Notes under the pieces: generated by a model
Databases searched by the model: none
What the model was told of the DNA's origin: nothing
Seen by the model: the letters and a program-made list of their open reading frames with translations, nothing else
Made by a program: the position numbers and the translations under genes
In this document: positions 1-7,869 of the stretch, one piece after another
Position numbering within the stretch: position 1 is the first letter of the stretch
How the letters are laid out: each line of letters starts with the position of its first letter
Origin: Bacteroidetes bacterium 43-16
Lineage (GTDB): Bacteria > Bacteroidota > Bacteroidia > Chitinophagales > Chitinophagaceae
Direction: 5' to 3'
DNA length: 45,708 nt
NCBI GenBank assembly: GCA_001897525.1
Contig: MKTB01000023.1
Location: 59,651-105,358 of the forward strand

Positions 1-1
1 T

Positions 2-793
2 CACGGCTCTACACAAGGAGCCTGGAGCCTGATCGGTTCAGAGGAATTCAGGATGAACTACAGGCCCTTGTTGCCCCAGATACACCATGTGGCTTATAAC
101 AGCGAGGAAGCGATTGAGGCCATCACTCAAAATACGGCCTGCATGATCCTGGAAACCGTACAGTCAGAGGCCGGGGTGATCAAGCCGGAAATGGAATGGA
201 TACAGGCAATCCGTAAAAAATGTACCGAAACCGGGACATTATTGATCCTGGATGAAATCCAGGTTGGCTTTGGTCGCACAGGCACTTTATGGGGATTTGA
301 GCAGTTTGGCATCGTTCCGGATGTCTTGTTGCTGGGGAAAGCCCTGGGCGGAGGAATGCCTATGGGCGCATTTATCGCCTCAAAGGAATTAATGCAGACC
401 CTGAGCTTTAATCCTATTTTAGGACACATGACTACTTTTGGTGGGCATCCTGTATGTTGTGCTGCCGGTATGGCTGCCTTCGAAGCCCTGCTGGAGGAGG
501 AAATGCACCATGCCGTGCCGCAGAAGGCAGCATTATTCCTCGAGCACCTGAAACATCCGGCTATCCTGGATATCTCCCATCACGGACTGATGATGGCGGT
601 GAAGCTGGAAAGCTTTGAAAAAGTAGTGTCGACGATCAAACACCTGTTGGTATTGGGTGTATTTACTGATTGGTTTTTATTTGCTTCAGATTGTATCCGT
701 ATCGTTCCACCGCTGAATATTTCGGAGGAAAGCATCATTGCTGCCTGCGATAAAATAAAGCAGGCATTGGATCAAATAGCATCTAATGATTAA
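2..793 (+). CDS. class III (acetylornithine-type) PLP aminotransferase, 5' end outside window
   Basis: The reading frame is open from base 2, so the gene starts upstream of the window; the ATG at 53 is internal. About 263 C-terminal residues are present. The frame begins with HGSTQGAW, which resembles the segment of class III aminotransferases where the cofactor site lies. It continues with LILDEIQVGFGRTG (the DE of the Asp that contacts the pyridine nitrogen) and LLLGKALGGGMPMGAF, whose Lys should form the Schiff base with pyridoxal phosphate. TTFGGHPVCCAAG follows, as in the family. The family transfers amino groups between an omega- or alpha-amino donor and a keto acid. The exact substrate (acetylornithine, ornithine, aspartate-linked) cannot be read from this fragment. 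It ends 130 bases before tsf and no clear terminator is seen between them. Confidence 0.9.
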   Translation, partial: HGSTQGAWSLIGSEEFRMNYRPLLPQIHHVAYNSEEAIEAITQNTACMILETVQSEAGVIKPEMEWIQAIRKKCTETGTLLILDEIQVGFGRTGTLWGFEQFGIVPDVLLLGKALGGGMPMGAFIASKELMQTLSFNPILGHMTTFGGHPVCCAAGMAAFEALLEEEMHHAVPQKAALFLEHLKHPAILDISHHGLMMAVKLESFEKVVSTIKHLLVLGVFTDWFLFASDCIRIVPPLNISEESIIAACDKIKQALDQIASND

Positions 794-829
794 TGCTTTG
801 TGAAATGCCCGATTTTTATATATATCAAA

Positions 830-860
830 TTGGTAAAACCATATTTTTGACCTAATTTTG
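830..860 (+). promoter_or_regulatory. promoter of tsf
   Basis: A Bacteroidota-type promoter: TTGG at 830-833, a 19-bp spacer, and TAATTTTG at 853-860, an exact match to TAnnTTTG. It would give a 5' leader of roughly 60 bases before the ATG at 923, so tsf can be expressed independently of the aminotransferase. Confidence 0.75.
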
Positions 861-922
861 CACATCTTTTCTTAAGAAAGAAGTTTGGAACCTGAATTAA
901 TAATCATAATAAATTGAACACA

Positions 923-1762
923 ATGAGCACTGTAAGCATTTCTGCTGCTGATGTAAACAAATTACGCCAGGCTACTGGCGCTGGTATGATGGACTGTCGT
1001 AAAGCTTTGACTGAAAGCGGTGGCGATTTCGAAAAAGCAATCGACTATCTGCGTTTGAAAGGTCAAAAAGTAGCGGCTAACCGTAGTGATCGTGATGCTA
1101 AAGAAGGTGTTGCGGTAGCTTTGGCTAATCCTGAAAATACTTACGGTATCGCTTTGCACGTATCTGCAGAGACTGATTTCGTTTCTAAAAACCAAGAGTT
1201 CATGGACTTCTCTAACGAATTAGCTAAAATCGCTTTAGAGAACAAACCTGCTGATATCGAAGCATTGAAGGCTTTGCAAATGGGTAATGCTACAATCGCG
1301 GATAAATTATTGGAAATGGTAGCTAAAATCGGTGAGAAAATCGATGTAGCCCGTTTCGAATCAATCACTGCTGAAACTGTAGTACCTTATATCCACGGTA
1401 ACTTCCGTATCGGTGTATTAGTAGGTATGAACAAAGCTAAATCTGATGCAGTATTAGCTGCCGGTCGTGACGTAGCTATGCAGATCGCTGCTATGAACCC
1501 ACTGGGATTGGATGAAAATTCAATTGCTCCAGAGGTGATCGAGCGCGAAAAAGCTTTAGCTGTAGAACAAATCGTTGCAGAAGGTAAGCCTGCTGATATG
1601 GCGGAGAAAATCGCTGCCGGTAAAATGAATAAATTCTTCAAAGAAAACACTTTAGTAAACCAACCATTCGTAAAAGACAATGGCGTTACTATCGCTCAAT
1701 ATTTAAACAATGTAGAAAACGGTTTATTAGTAACTGCTTTCTCTCGTGTAGCTTTAGGTTAA
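923..1762 (+). CDS. tsf: elongation factor Ts
   Basis: This is the guanine-nucleotide exchange factor that releases GDP from EF-Tu during translation. The 279-residue protein opens with an N-terminal UBA-like helical domain carrying TGAGMMDCRKAL (about residues 18-29), the family signature that contacts EF-Tu. The dimerisation/core domains follow, with ETDFVSKN and the C-terminal QPFVKD region. The ATG at 923 is preferred over an in-frame TTG at 914 because MSTVSISA is a normal EF-Ts start. Codon use looks optimised for high expression, unlike the neighbouring orphan gene. In many Bacteroidota tsf follows rpsB; here rpsB is not upstream and tsf stands alone between its own promoter and a strong terminator. 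Confidence 0.97.
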   Translation: MSTVSISAADVNKLRQATGAGMMDCRKALTESGGDFEKAIDYLRLKGQKVAANRSDRDAKEGVAVALANPENTYGIALHVSAETDFVSKNQEFMDFSNELAKIALENKPADIEALKALQMGNATIADKLLEMVAKIGEKIDVARFESITAETVVPYIHGNFRIGVLVGMNKAKSDAVLAAGRDVAMQIAAMNPLGLDENSIAPEVIEREKALAVEQIVAEGKPADMAEKIAAGKMNKFFKENTLVNQPFVKDNGVTIAQYLNNVENGLLVTAFSRVALG

Positions 1763-1784
1763 TATAAAGCAATCTTTAAGCATA

Positions 1785-1822
1785 AAATCCCGGGTTTCTT
1801 TCGAGAAACCCGGGATTTTTTA
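1785..1822 (+). terminator. rho-independent terminator after tsf
   Basis: A perfect 15-bp stem (1785-1799 with 1804-1818) is closed by a TTCG tetraloop and runs into a T-tract. It lies 22 bases after the tsf stop codon. Confidence 0.92.
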
Positions 1823-1856
1823 TTGGCTACATTTTCGCTATTATTTGCTTTTTGCT

Positions 1857-2057
1857 GTTCGGGATGTTCCGCCAAGGCATCCCGAACGTGTAATCAATCA
1901 GGATTTTAAATCCTTAAGTATCTGCTGTTCGGCATGCGCTTCGCTAACATGCCGAACAGCATCTGTTTTTTTAGGGCATCCCGAACGTGTAATAAACAAG
2001 GATTTTAAATCCTTTCTTATCTTTTTGTTCGGCATGCGCTTCGCTAATAGGTCGAAC
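1857..2057 (+). repeat. compound palindromic repeat array, copy 1
   Basis: This fills most of the 404-base gap between tsf and the next gene. In order it holds: hairpin H1 (GTTCGGGATG 1857-1866 with CATCCCGAAC 1878-1887); the palindrome AGGATTTTAAATCCT (1900-1914); and hairpin H2 (13-bp stem 1924-1936 with 1948-1960, loop CGCTTCGCTAA) followed by a T-run. The pattern then repeats as a second, partly degraded unit: the right arm of H1 at 1977-1986, the AGGATTTTAAATCCT palindrome at 1999-2013, and a worn H2 at 2027-2057. An open frame across it (1845-2066) is a by-product of the repeats, not a gene. Copy 2 lies at 3714-3912. It resembles REP/BIME-type or MITE-type intergenic repeats; no mobilising transposase is in the window. 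Confidence 0.9.
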
Positions 2058-2131
2058 AGAAGCTAATAGAAGCAGAGCCTGTAATTCAGGTGATTTTTTT
2101 CAGTTATTGTAATTTTTTCTTTCATTTTATA

Positions 2132-2139
2132 TACATTTG
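2132..2139 (+). promoter_or_regulatory. probable -7 element for the repeat-bracketed gene
   Basis: TACATTTG matches TAnnTTTG and lies 27 bases before the ATG at 2167. A TTG at 2107-2109 (22-bp spacer) is a possible but imperfect -33 element. Confidence 0.5.
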
Positions 2140-2166
2140 GTCGCAAATAATTTAAATCAACATTCT

Positions 2167-3675
2167 ATGAAGAAAATTAAATTTCTGCTGCTTTTGTTAG
2201 CCCAAGCCTTTTTCCTTCAGGCACAGGTGCAGGAAGCTGGAGTAAGTAAATACTTTAAAACATCATACCCGGAAGATATGACGCTAATGCCTCTTTCCAG
2301 CAATAAAACTATGCTCGTCCGGCTTCATTCATTTAATGAACTGAATGTGCACATTTATGATGAGGGCTATAAAGAGGTGGTACATGTCAGCTCAAAGCTT
2401 CCCTTGCAAAAGATTAAAAATTCGAGAACATTTGGAGCAATGGAGATGAGTAATGGCAATGTATCTTTCTTTTTGGTATTGCTTGATGATGGTTCAGATA
2501 GAACTATTTATAAGGTTGTTCTAAATGGAATAACTGGTGTATTGGAATCCTGTACTGAAATTAACCGGTTCCCTAACAAGAAATTCGGAATGTGGGCACT
2601 CTATACAGACGGAATGGATATGTGGATAGAACAATCCGAAAATAAACAGTATAGCGTTTTGTATTTTAAAAATTACGAAGCGGAGCATATAGACAAAAAG
2701 CAGGAAATATGGGTAATGGACAAAGCAGGAAATGTAATTGAAAAGACAGGTATCAATCAGGATAAAGAAGGTAAATATCCCAAGGGTATAGGTCTCATAG
2801 GTATAAACATTACCAATGATGGAACAGTATATGCAATTACTACAAATTATAAGTCGGATAAAGATATGAAACGCCATTTTATAAAAAAAGCACTAAAAAA
2901 AGATATTGTGGTTTCCAGACTTTGCGGCGTATCGGATAAAAATGATTTCAAATTTGGATATTTAAAGTTTAATGCCATAAAAAATGAGGCCATATTTGTT
3001 AATGACAAGAACTATACTTTTAAAATAGATAACGAGGGGAATTGTAAAAAGGAACTTTTGATATTTCGTGAAATAATGCAATTGAAATCAGCACATATCA
3101 AGAGTAAAAGATCAGATGAGTTTCATTCCAGGGTGGTTGATGTAGACATTGAGGCAGATGGGAGTTATACTTATACATTAGTCGTACACCTAGAGCGAGA
3201 AGAAACCCATCATAGTATGACAAGCAGGTATCCTTATGTTATTGGCTATGCCACATGGAATGATAAGAATGCTGACTTTTGCTTCGTGCCTACCTTTCTT
3301 TGGGGTATAAGTAATTTCCAGAGTGCTCCAGGCTTGTTTAATAACCTGAGACAGGACGATATCAACTATTTTGCGACACTTAAGCATCAAAATTCAAAGT
3401 ACTTTTTATTTAATGACAATGAAAAAAGCAGGAATAGGTTAGAAGATGCAGAAAATCTGAAGCGCATACAAAATATAAAATCATCGAAAGGTTTTTATGC
3501 GAAAATTGAGCCGCAGCAAACCCCTCCTAAAGCGGCAACTATCGAAAATACCAGTGAGGGGACCACGTTTTATTATTGGGGAACAGCAAGAGTTAATCCG
3601 AAAGGAGAGTTAATTGTCATTAAGTTGCTGGACGGAGACAAGATGCAATTGGTCTGGCTGAATATTAAAAGCTAG
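2167..3675 (+). CDS. secreted protein of unknown function (AT-rich orphan)
   Basis: I do not recognise this 502-residue protein. The ATG at 2167 is chosen because it begins a clear Sec signal peptide (MKKIKFLLLLLAQAFFLQAQ); the frame extends upstream to a TTG at 2137, which lies inside the promoter. The mature part has many evenly spaced hydrophobic/aromatic beta-like segments (for example NGNVSFFLVLL, DGSYTYTLVV and GELIVIKLL near the C-terminus), suggesting a beta-propeller or repeated beta-sheet protein, but no named motif is seen. There is no C-terminal sorting domain of the type IX kind. The gene is visibly richer in A+T and in AAA/ATA/AAT codons than its neighbours. It is flanked on both sides by the same repeat array in the same orientation, which together suggest acquisition by transfer. 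Confidence 0.8.
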   Translation: MKKIKFLLLLLAQAFFLQAQVQEAGVSKYFKTSYPEDMTLMPLSSNKTMLVRLHSFNELNVHIYDEGYKEVVHVSSKLPLQKIKNSRTFGAMEMSNGNVSFFLVLLDDGSDRTIYKVVLNGITGVLESCTEINRFPNKKFGMWALYTDGMDMWIEQSENKQYSVLYFKNYEAEHIDKKQEIWVMDKAGNVIEKTGINQDKEGKYPKGIGLIGINITNDGTVYAITTNYKSDKDMKRHFIKKALKKDIVVSRLCGVSDKNDFKFGYLKFNAIKNEAIFVNDKNYTFKIDNEGNCKKELLIFREIMQLKSAHIKSKRSDEFHSRVVDVDIEADGSYTYTLVVHLEREETHHSMTSRYPYVIGYATWNDKNADFCFVPTFLWGISNFQSAPGLFNNLRQDDINYFATLKHQNSKYFLFNDNEKSRNRLEDAENLKRIQNIKSSKGFYAKIEPQQTPPKAATIENTSEGTTFYYWGTARVNPKGELIVIKLLDGDKMQLVWLNIKS

Positions 3676-3713
3676 TACCCGCACGGTCAAGAGGGATATA
3701 AATATAAAATGCT

Positions 3714-3912
3714 GTTCGGGATGTTCCGCCAGGGCATCCTGAACTTGTAAAACCAGGATTTTAAATCCTTTATTATCTTTTTGTTCGGCATACGCTTCGT
3801 TAACATGCCGAACAGCATCTGTTTTTTTAGGACATCCCGAACGTGTAATAAACAAGGATTTTAAATCCTTGATCATCCTTTGTTCGGCATGCGCTTCGCT
3901 AACATACCGAAC
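3714..3912 (+). repeat. compound palindromic repeat array, copy 2
   Basis: This has the same order and orientation as the array at 1857-2057. H1 is GTTCGGGATG 3714-3723 with CATCCTGAAC 3735-3744 (one G-T wobble). The AGGATTTTAAATCCT palindrome is at 3755-3769. H2 starts at 3783 and is followed by the same ATCTG plus T-run. Then come a right half of H1, the palindrome again near 3854, and a final H2 (3882-3891 with 3903-3912, one mismatch). With the terminator of rpsO it accounts for the 362-base gap 3676-4037. Confidence 0.9.
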
Positions 3913-3965
3913 AATAACAGGATCGAAATAAAAAGGCGGCCTGATCTCGAAAGTTTATAAAACAC

Positions 3966-4002
3966 AAAAAACTAACTCCCTTGAACAGAGAGTTAGTTTT
4001 TT
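3966..4002 (-). terminator. terminator of rpsO
   Basis: AAAAAACTAACTC at 3966-3978 pairs with GAGTTAGTTTTTT at 3990-4002. Read on the minus strand it is a hairpin ending in a T-run, 36 bases after the rpsO stop codon. Confidence 0.85.
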
Positions 4003-4037
4003 ATATAGAATACAGTCCTGGTGACCGTATCTGTAGA

Positions 4038-4316
4038 TTACTTACGTAGACCTAATTTAGCAATCAACTCACGATAACCTGTAAGGTTAGTGCGGCTTAA
4101 ATATTGCAATAAGCGCTTGCGTTGACCTACCATTTTAATCAAACTTAAATTGCTGGAGTGATCTTTCTTATTTCCACCTTTAATGTGTTGGGAAATATGA
4201 TTGATACGCTCAGTTAAAAGAGCAACTTGTGCTTCTGTAGAACCTGTGTTCTTTTCAGAACCACCGTATGTTTTGAAAATGTTTGCTTTTTTAGCGTCGA
4301 TTGTTGCGTTAGCCAT
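4038..4316 (-). CDS. rpsO: 30S ribosomal protein S15
   Basis: Ribosomal protein bS15/uS15 binds 16S rRNA early in 30S assembly and contacts the 50S subunit. It has 92 residues, close to the usual 89. The family core is visible: [14 protein letters not shown], then [18 protein letters not shown] and a terminal segment with [16 protein letters not shown]. The start is the ATG at 4316 ([10 protein letters not shown]); the frame runs upstream to 4388, but that part would span the promoter. It is transcribed alone, with its own promoter (4359-4388) and terminator. Confidence 0.97.
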   Translation of the reverse strand: MANATIDAKKANIFKTYGGSEKNTGSTEAQVALLTERINHISQHIKGGNKKDHSSNLSLIKMVGQRKRLLQYLSRTNLTGYRELIAKLGLRK

Positions 4317-4358
4317 TATTTTAATTATTTTATTTCTTTCTGTGCAAAATTCGGACGG

Positions 4359-4388
4359 CAAAGGTAAGTATATTATTTTAAATTCCAA
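4359..4388 (-). promoter_or_regulatory. promoter of rpsO
   Basis: On the minus strand: TTG (plus-strand CAA 4386-4388), a 19-bp spacer, and TACCTTTG (plus-strand 4359-4366). It gives a leader of about 40 bases before the ATG at 4316, where S15 autoregulation could act. Confidence 0.75.
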
Positions 4389-4421
4389 TAATATTTTATA
4401 AAAATACCTCTATCGCCTTTT

Positions 4422-5795
4422 TTATCCTTTAGACAAGGCATTCAATACATCATATTGAGTGATGATATGTACCTTTCCGCTATCATCTTTTGCCAATACA
4501 GCATTGTTTTCCTTGGTAATATAACCACTTAAGCGATCAATAGGCAGGTCCATAGCCACCACCGGGATAGCCGTTTCCAGCACCTCTTTTAATGACTTTT
4601 CCCTGATCTGGGCATCCTGCATGATCTTTTTGAACAAGCCACCCTGAGATACAGAACCCGTAAAGTTATTATCCTCTTTCACCGGGATCTGCTCGATATC
4701 ATATTTCTGCATCAGTGCCAGTGCATCCTGCACCGTCTGATCAGCCGTTAAAGTCAATAGTTTGCGTGCTCCCAGTCCGTTCACCAGGTCCTGCACCGTA
4801 TTCACTTCCAGGAAGCCCCTGTCCAGCATCCACTCATCATTATAGATCTTACCTACATAGCGGCTGCCATGATCATGGAAGATCACTACCACTACATCTT
4901 CAGGTTTTAATTTAGCTTTTAACTGCTTCAGACCTGCAAGTGCAGAACCGGCAGAGTAGCCTACAAAAATACCTTCTTCCTTGGCAATGCGACGAGCCAT
5001 TACCGCACCATCCTTATCCGTTACCTGTTCGAAGTGGTCGATCGCGTCCTTTGTGTAGTTTTCCGGTAAGAAGTCTTCACCGATACCTTCTGTGATATAA
5101 GGATGCACCTCATTCATATCCAGTTCGCCGGTATTGAACCATTTAGTCAGTAAAGAACCGTAGCTGTCGATCGCCCATACCTGGATATTCGGGTTCTTTT
5201 CTTTTAAATACTGACCCGTACCGCTCACCGTACCACCGGTACCCGTAGCCACGATCAGGTGCGTCACCTTTCCTTCTGTCTGCTCCCAGATTTCCGGACC
5301 AGTTTGCTCATAGTGCGCCATACGGTTAGCCAGGTTGTCATATTGATTGACGTACCAGCTGTTAGGCACTTCTGTAGCTAATCTTTTAGATACAGAGTAA
5401 TAAGATTGAGGATCTTCCGGCTCCACGTTTGTAGGGCACACGATCACCTCTGCGCCTACCGCCTTTAAGATATCCGCTTTCTCTTTAGATTGTTTATCAG
5501 TAGTGGTGAAAATACATTTATAACCTTTGTGAATAGCAGCCAATGCCAGACCCATTCCCGTATTGCCACTGGTACCTTCAATAATGGTGCCGCCTGGTTT
5601 TATTTTACCTTCCTGCTCCGCTACTTCAAGCATTTTAAGCGCCATACGGTCTTTGATGCTGTTGCCCGGATTGAAAAATTCCACTTTTGCGTATACCTTA
5701 CAAGGCAGATCTGCCACCGTTTTGTGCAGTCTTATCAATGGAGTATTACCAATAGTTTCAAGGATCGTATTAAAAACCTTTTTGTCTGGAGTCAT
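4422..5795 (-). CDS. cystathionine beta-synthase-like PLP enzyme with C-terminal CBS pair
   Basis: This fold-type II PLP enzyme of sulphur amino acid metabolism is 457 residues long. Residues 1-325 are the catalytic domain: Lys48 in NPGNSIKDR should bind pyridoxal phosphate, GTSGNTG (74-80) is the substrate/carboxylate loop, and GTGGT (185-189) binds the cofactor phosphate. Residues from about 335 to the end form two CBS motifs, which in cystathionine beta-synthases bind adenosyl ligands and regulate activity. The domain order matches cystathionine beta-synthase (homocysteine plus serine to cystathionine); plain cysteine synthases lack the CBS pair. Substrate choice is inferred from architecture. 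No terminator separates it from rpsO downstream. A -7 element TACCTTTG (plus 5822-5829) lies 26 bases upstream of its ATG. Confidence 0.9.
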   Translation of the reverse strand: MTPDKKVFNTILETIGNTPLIRLHKTVADLPCKVYAKVEFFNPGNSIKDRMALKMLEVAEQEGKIKPGGTIIEGTSGNTGMGLALAAIHKGYKCIFTTTDKQSKEKADILKAVGAEVIVCPTNVEPEDPQSYYSVSKRLATEVPNSWYVNQYDNLANRMAHYEQTGPEIWEQTEGKVTHLIVATGTGGTVSGTGQYLKEKNPNIQVWAIDSYGSLLTKWFNTGELDMNEVHPYITEGIGEDFLPENYTKDAIDHFEQVTDKDGAVMARRIAKEEGIFVGYSAGSALAGLKQLKAKLKPEDVVVVIFHDHGSRYVGKIYNDEWMLDRGFLEVNTVQDLVNGLGARKLLTLTADQTVQDALALMQKYDIEQIPVKEDNNFTGSVSQGGLFKKIMQDAQIREKSLKEVLETAIPVVAMDLPIDRLSGYITKENNAVLAKDDSGKVHIITQYDVLNALSKG

Positions 5796-5821
5796 ACTGT
5801 TTACTTTTTATATTTAGCCGA

Positions 5822-5829
5822 CAAAGGTA
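5822..5829 (-). promoter_or_regulatory. -7 element of the cystathionine beta-synthase-like gene
   Basis: Plus-strand CAAAGGTA reads TACCTTTG on the minus strand, an exact TAnnTTTG match. No good -33 element is seen at the normal spacing. Confidence 0.5.
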
Positions 5830-5984
5830 AGATTTATCAACTGAACTATACCTGCTCAACGCTTTAGATTTCTTTATGGAATTGTAAAATAAGCAACGTC
5901 TTTCCTGCAGGCGCTCCATAAATCTATACGTATAGCTATTTTTTTCTAACCGGAACTCTATTCGTTCCTTAAACCGATTCAATT

Positions 5985-6503
5985 ATGGCACAACTTATCA
6001 GCAAATCAGGGAAAGCAGCTCCCGTAGTAGACCTTACGCCAATGGTAGACCTTGGATTTTTATTGATCGCATTTTTTATGTTTACCACCACAATGTCTAA
6101 GCCTGTAGCTCTGGAAGTGCAAATGCCTTATCAGGATAAGGACCTTACAGAGCCATCCCTGGTCAAAGAAAATACTGCGATGACCATACTTTTAGGCAAA
6201 GACCACCAGCTCAATTATTACTACGGAATACCCGATGATGACCTGGAGCATAAAGTAGTGCGCTCGTCTTTTGAAGGGATGGATAATATCCGGGATGTGA
6301 TCAGCAATAAGAAAACAGCCATTAACCAGCTTATTGCAGCTGGAGGACTGAAGCCCGATGATAAACTGACGGTATTGATCAAAGCTTCCGATGAGTCTAC
6401 CACAGATGACCTGGTGAAGATTCTGGATGAGATGTCCATCAGCAGAGTGCTGGTGTACACCGTCGCAGATATAACTACCGATGAACTGGCTTTGATCCGG
6501 TAA
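5985..6503 (+). CDS. ExbD/TolR family biopolymer transport protein
   Basis: This is a 172-residue proton-channel partner subunit of the ExbB-ExbD or TolQ-TolR type. After a short cytoplasmic N-terminus, the motif VDLTPMVDLGFLLIAFFMF (about residues 16-34) is the single transmembrane helix with the conserved Asp that carries protons. The rest is the periplasmic domain with the LTVLIKASDE strand typical of the family. Unusually it stands alone: no ExbB/TolQ or further ExbD is adjacent, although Bacteroidota usually have exbB-exbD-exbD clusters. The next two genes code for membrane proteins of unknown function. The 5924-5935 palindrome CTATACGTATAG lies 50 bases upstream and might be an operator. 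Confidence 0.9.
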   Translation: MAQLISKSGKAAPVVDLTPMVDLGFLLIAFFMFTTTMSKPVALEVQMPYQDKDLTEPSLVKENTAMTILLGKDHQLNYYYGIPDDDLEHKVVRSSFEGMDNIRDVISNKKTAINQLIAAGGLKPDDKLTVLIKASDESTTDDLVKILDEMSISRVLVYTVADITTDELALIR

Positions 6504-6562
6504 TCATTACTAAGGCTGTTTATCAAGGCATTGTAAAATTTTCACAAAATAAAGCAGTTAGT

Positions 6563-6593
6563 TTTGATGATATTAGGTTAATTTTTATACTTG
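6563..6593 (+). promoter_or_regulatory. promoter of the 6632 membrane-protein gene
   Basis: TTTG at 6563-6566, a 19-bp spacer, and TATACTTG at 6586-6593 (one mismatch to TAnnTTTG). It lies 38 bases before the ATG at 6632 and argues against the in-frame GTG at 6593 as the start. Confidence 0.6.
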
Positions 6594-6631
6594 TGTATCA
6601 GATTCACCAATCATTAACCAAAACAGTTCAT

Positions 6632-7093
6632 ATGAAGAAAGTAATTATTGCAGCCCTGCTGTTATCGGGACTCTGCAGCGCTTCTACGGCCCATGCACGC
6701 CTTAAAATACCTTTCGGAGAAAGGGAAGTCATTGAAAAAGTAGCCGATCTGCCCGATACCGAAGCATATGCGCTCGAAGAGGGAGGTAAAAAGTATATAG
6801 ACCTGGGGCGGCTGCATCATGAATATAACATTGCATGGATCATGCCTTTGAATGTAACCCAGGCCCCCAAATTGGTAGGCATGGTACCGGGTGAGGCCAA
6901 TACTTACTATGACCTTTCAGACGAACAGGTAAACGAGATCATTAAAGACAATAACTTGGACAAGGAAAAATTGTTATCACTCGGTTTTTATACCCGGTAT
7001 GGCGGTAAAATAGTGGCCGGGCTGCTCGTATTGCTGATCATATATGGCCTGCTCCCTTCCCGGAAGAAAACCGTAACAGCGGAAACTGTTTAA
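6632..7093 (+). CDS. secreted/membrane protein of unknown function with C-terminal transmembrane helix
   Basis: This is a 153-residue protein that I do not recognise. The ATG at 6632 begins a signal peptide (MKKVIIAALLLSGLCSASTAHA). The mature part has a short domain with EKVADLPDTEAYALEEGGKKYIDLG-like spacing of acidic and glycine residues. It ends in one transmembrane helix (IVAGLLVLLIIYGLL, near residues 130-145) followed by a basic cytoplasmic tail (SRKK). The topology would be periplasmic domain outside, tail inside. It is followed 35 bases later by another small membrane protein, and the two may form an operon. An in-frame GTG at 6593 was rejected as start because it falls in the promoter. 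Confidence 0.8.
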   Translation: MKKVIIAALLLSGLCSASTAHARLKIPFGEREVIEKVADLPDTEAYALEEGGKKYIDLGRLHHEYNIAWIMPLNVTQAPKLVGMVPGEANTYYDLSDEQVNEIIKDNNLDKEKLLSLGFYTRYGGKIVAGLLVLLIIYGLLPSRKKTVTAETV

Positions 7094-7128
7094 GCAACAA
7101 AAAAACAAAACAAAAAAAATAAAACAAA

Positions 7129-7836
7129 ATGGCCACATTTTATATTGTTATCGCACTGGTATTTGTAGCCGTGTACATCGTCTTTTTTATGTACATGCAA
7201 AACAAAAGGAAGAAATTAGTACAGGCTTTTGCAGATATAGACATCTATAATGAGATGCAGCATGCCGCTCAGTACAAAGATGAAGCCCTCAGCAGCGATC
7301 ATGCCTTCATCAGGTCGCAGCTTCCTGTACAGACTATTGATACCTTTACCGTAGCCGCTAAGCAACACACCGGTAAAGACGTCGCCAAAGACCTGGCCAA
7401 AGATACCCTTAAGTCAATGGCTACATTGGGTACAGTAAGGTACACCACCGTTCAAACACCCAAATATCTCGTCCTGAGCGGGGAGGAGCTGCATTTGTTG
7501 GATATAGATACCGATGGAGATGTCGACAGGCATCTTGTATTTGACCGGAGCCGCCTGGAAGAATCAGAGCTGGAGGAAATTCCATTGACTAAGGTGCAGG
7601 CTGCCCAGGCCAAAGGAATAGGCGCTGAGGGCCTGCTGAAATGCTATAAGCTTTCCTTGAAGACAGAAACAGGATTTCTTGTCCTGAACCTGTACAATAT
7701 GATGCTGGCCCCGGTAATTTCGGCACAGGAGATGTTTACGCAATCCGGGGATAAAATGCGGCGCAACTACGTGATCGGCATGGACTTTTTGAACCGCCTG
7801 GGAGAAAAGTACCGCAATTTGAAAATTTATATGTAA
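7129..7836 (+). CDS. membrane-anchored protein of unknown function with an acidic Asp-rich loop
   Basis: This 235-residue protein is not recognised. Residues 3-23 form an N-terminal transmembrane anchor, followed by a basic stop-transfer KRKK, so the bulk is probably cytoplasmic. A helical amphipathic stretch (about 75-100, KDVAKDLAKDTLKSM) leads to a beta-rich domain starting YLVLSGEELHLLD. Residues 125-136 (DIDTDGDVDRHL) resemble a calcium-binding DxDxDG loop, but a single such loop is weak evidence. It sits 35 bases after the 6632 gene, with an A-rich linker between, and no terminator is seen. Confidence 0.8.
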   Translation: MATFYIVIALVFVAVYIVFFMYMQNKRKKLVQAFADIDIYNEMQHAAQYKDEALSSDHAFIRSQLPVQTIDTFTVAAKQHTGKDVAKDLAKDTLKSMATLGTVRYTTVQTPKYLVLSGEELHLLDIDTDGDVDRHLVFDRSRLEESELEEIPLTKVQAAQAKGIGAEGLLKCYKLSLKTETGFLVLNLYNMMLAPVISAQEMFTQSGDKMRRNYVIGMDFLNRLGEKYRNLKIYM

Positions 7837-7869
7837 ATAATTGTTTTAATATTTATGATAAGCATTGGT

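Noticed and set aside
1845-2066. 73-codon open frame between tsf and the orphan gene
   Set aside because: It is read straight through the repeat array and its peptide (two copies of an RVIN-DFKS phrase) only mirrors the DNA repeats.
3610-3876. 88-codon open frame on the minus strand
   Set aside because: It overlaps the end of the orphan gene and the second repeat array; no promoter and no protein-like pattern.
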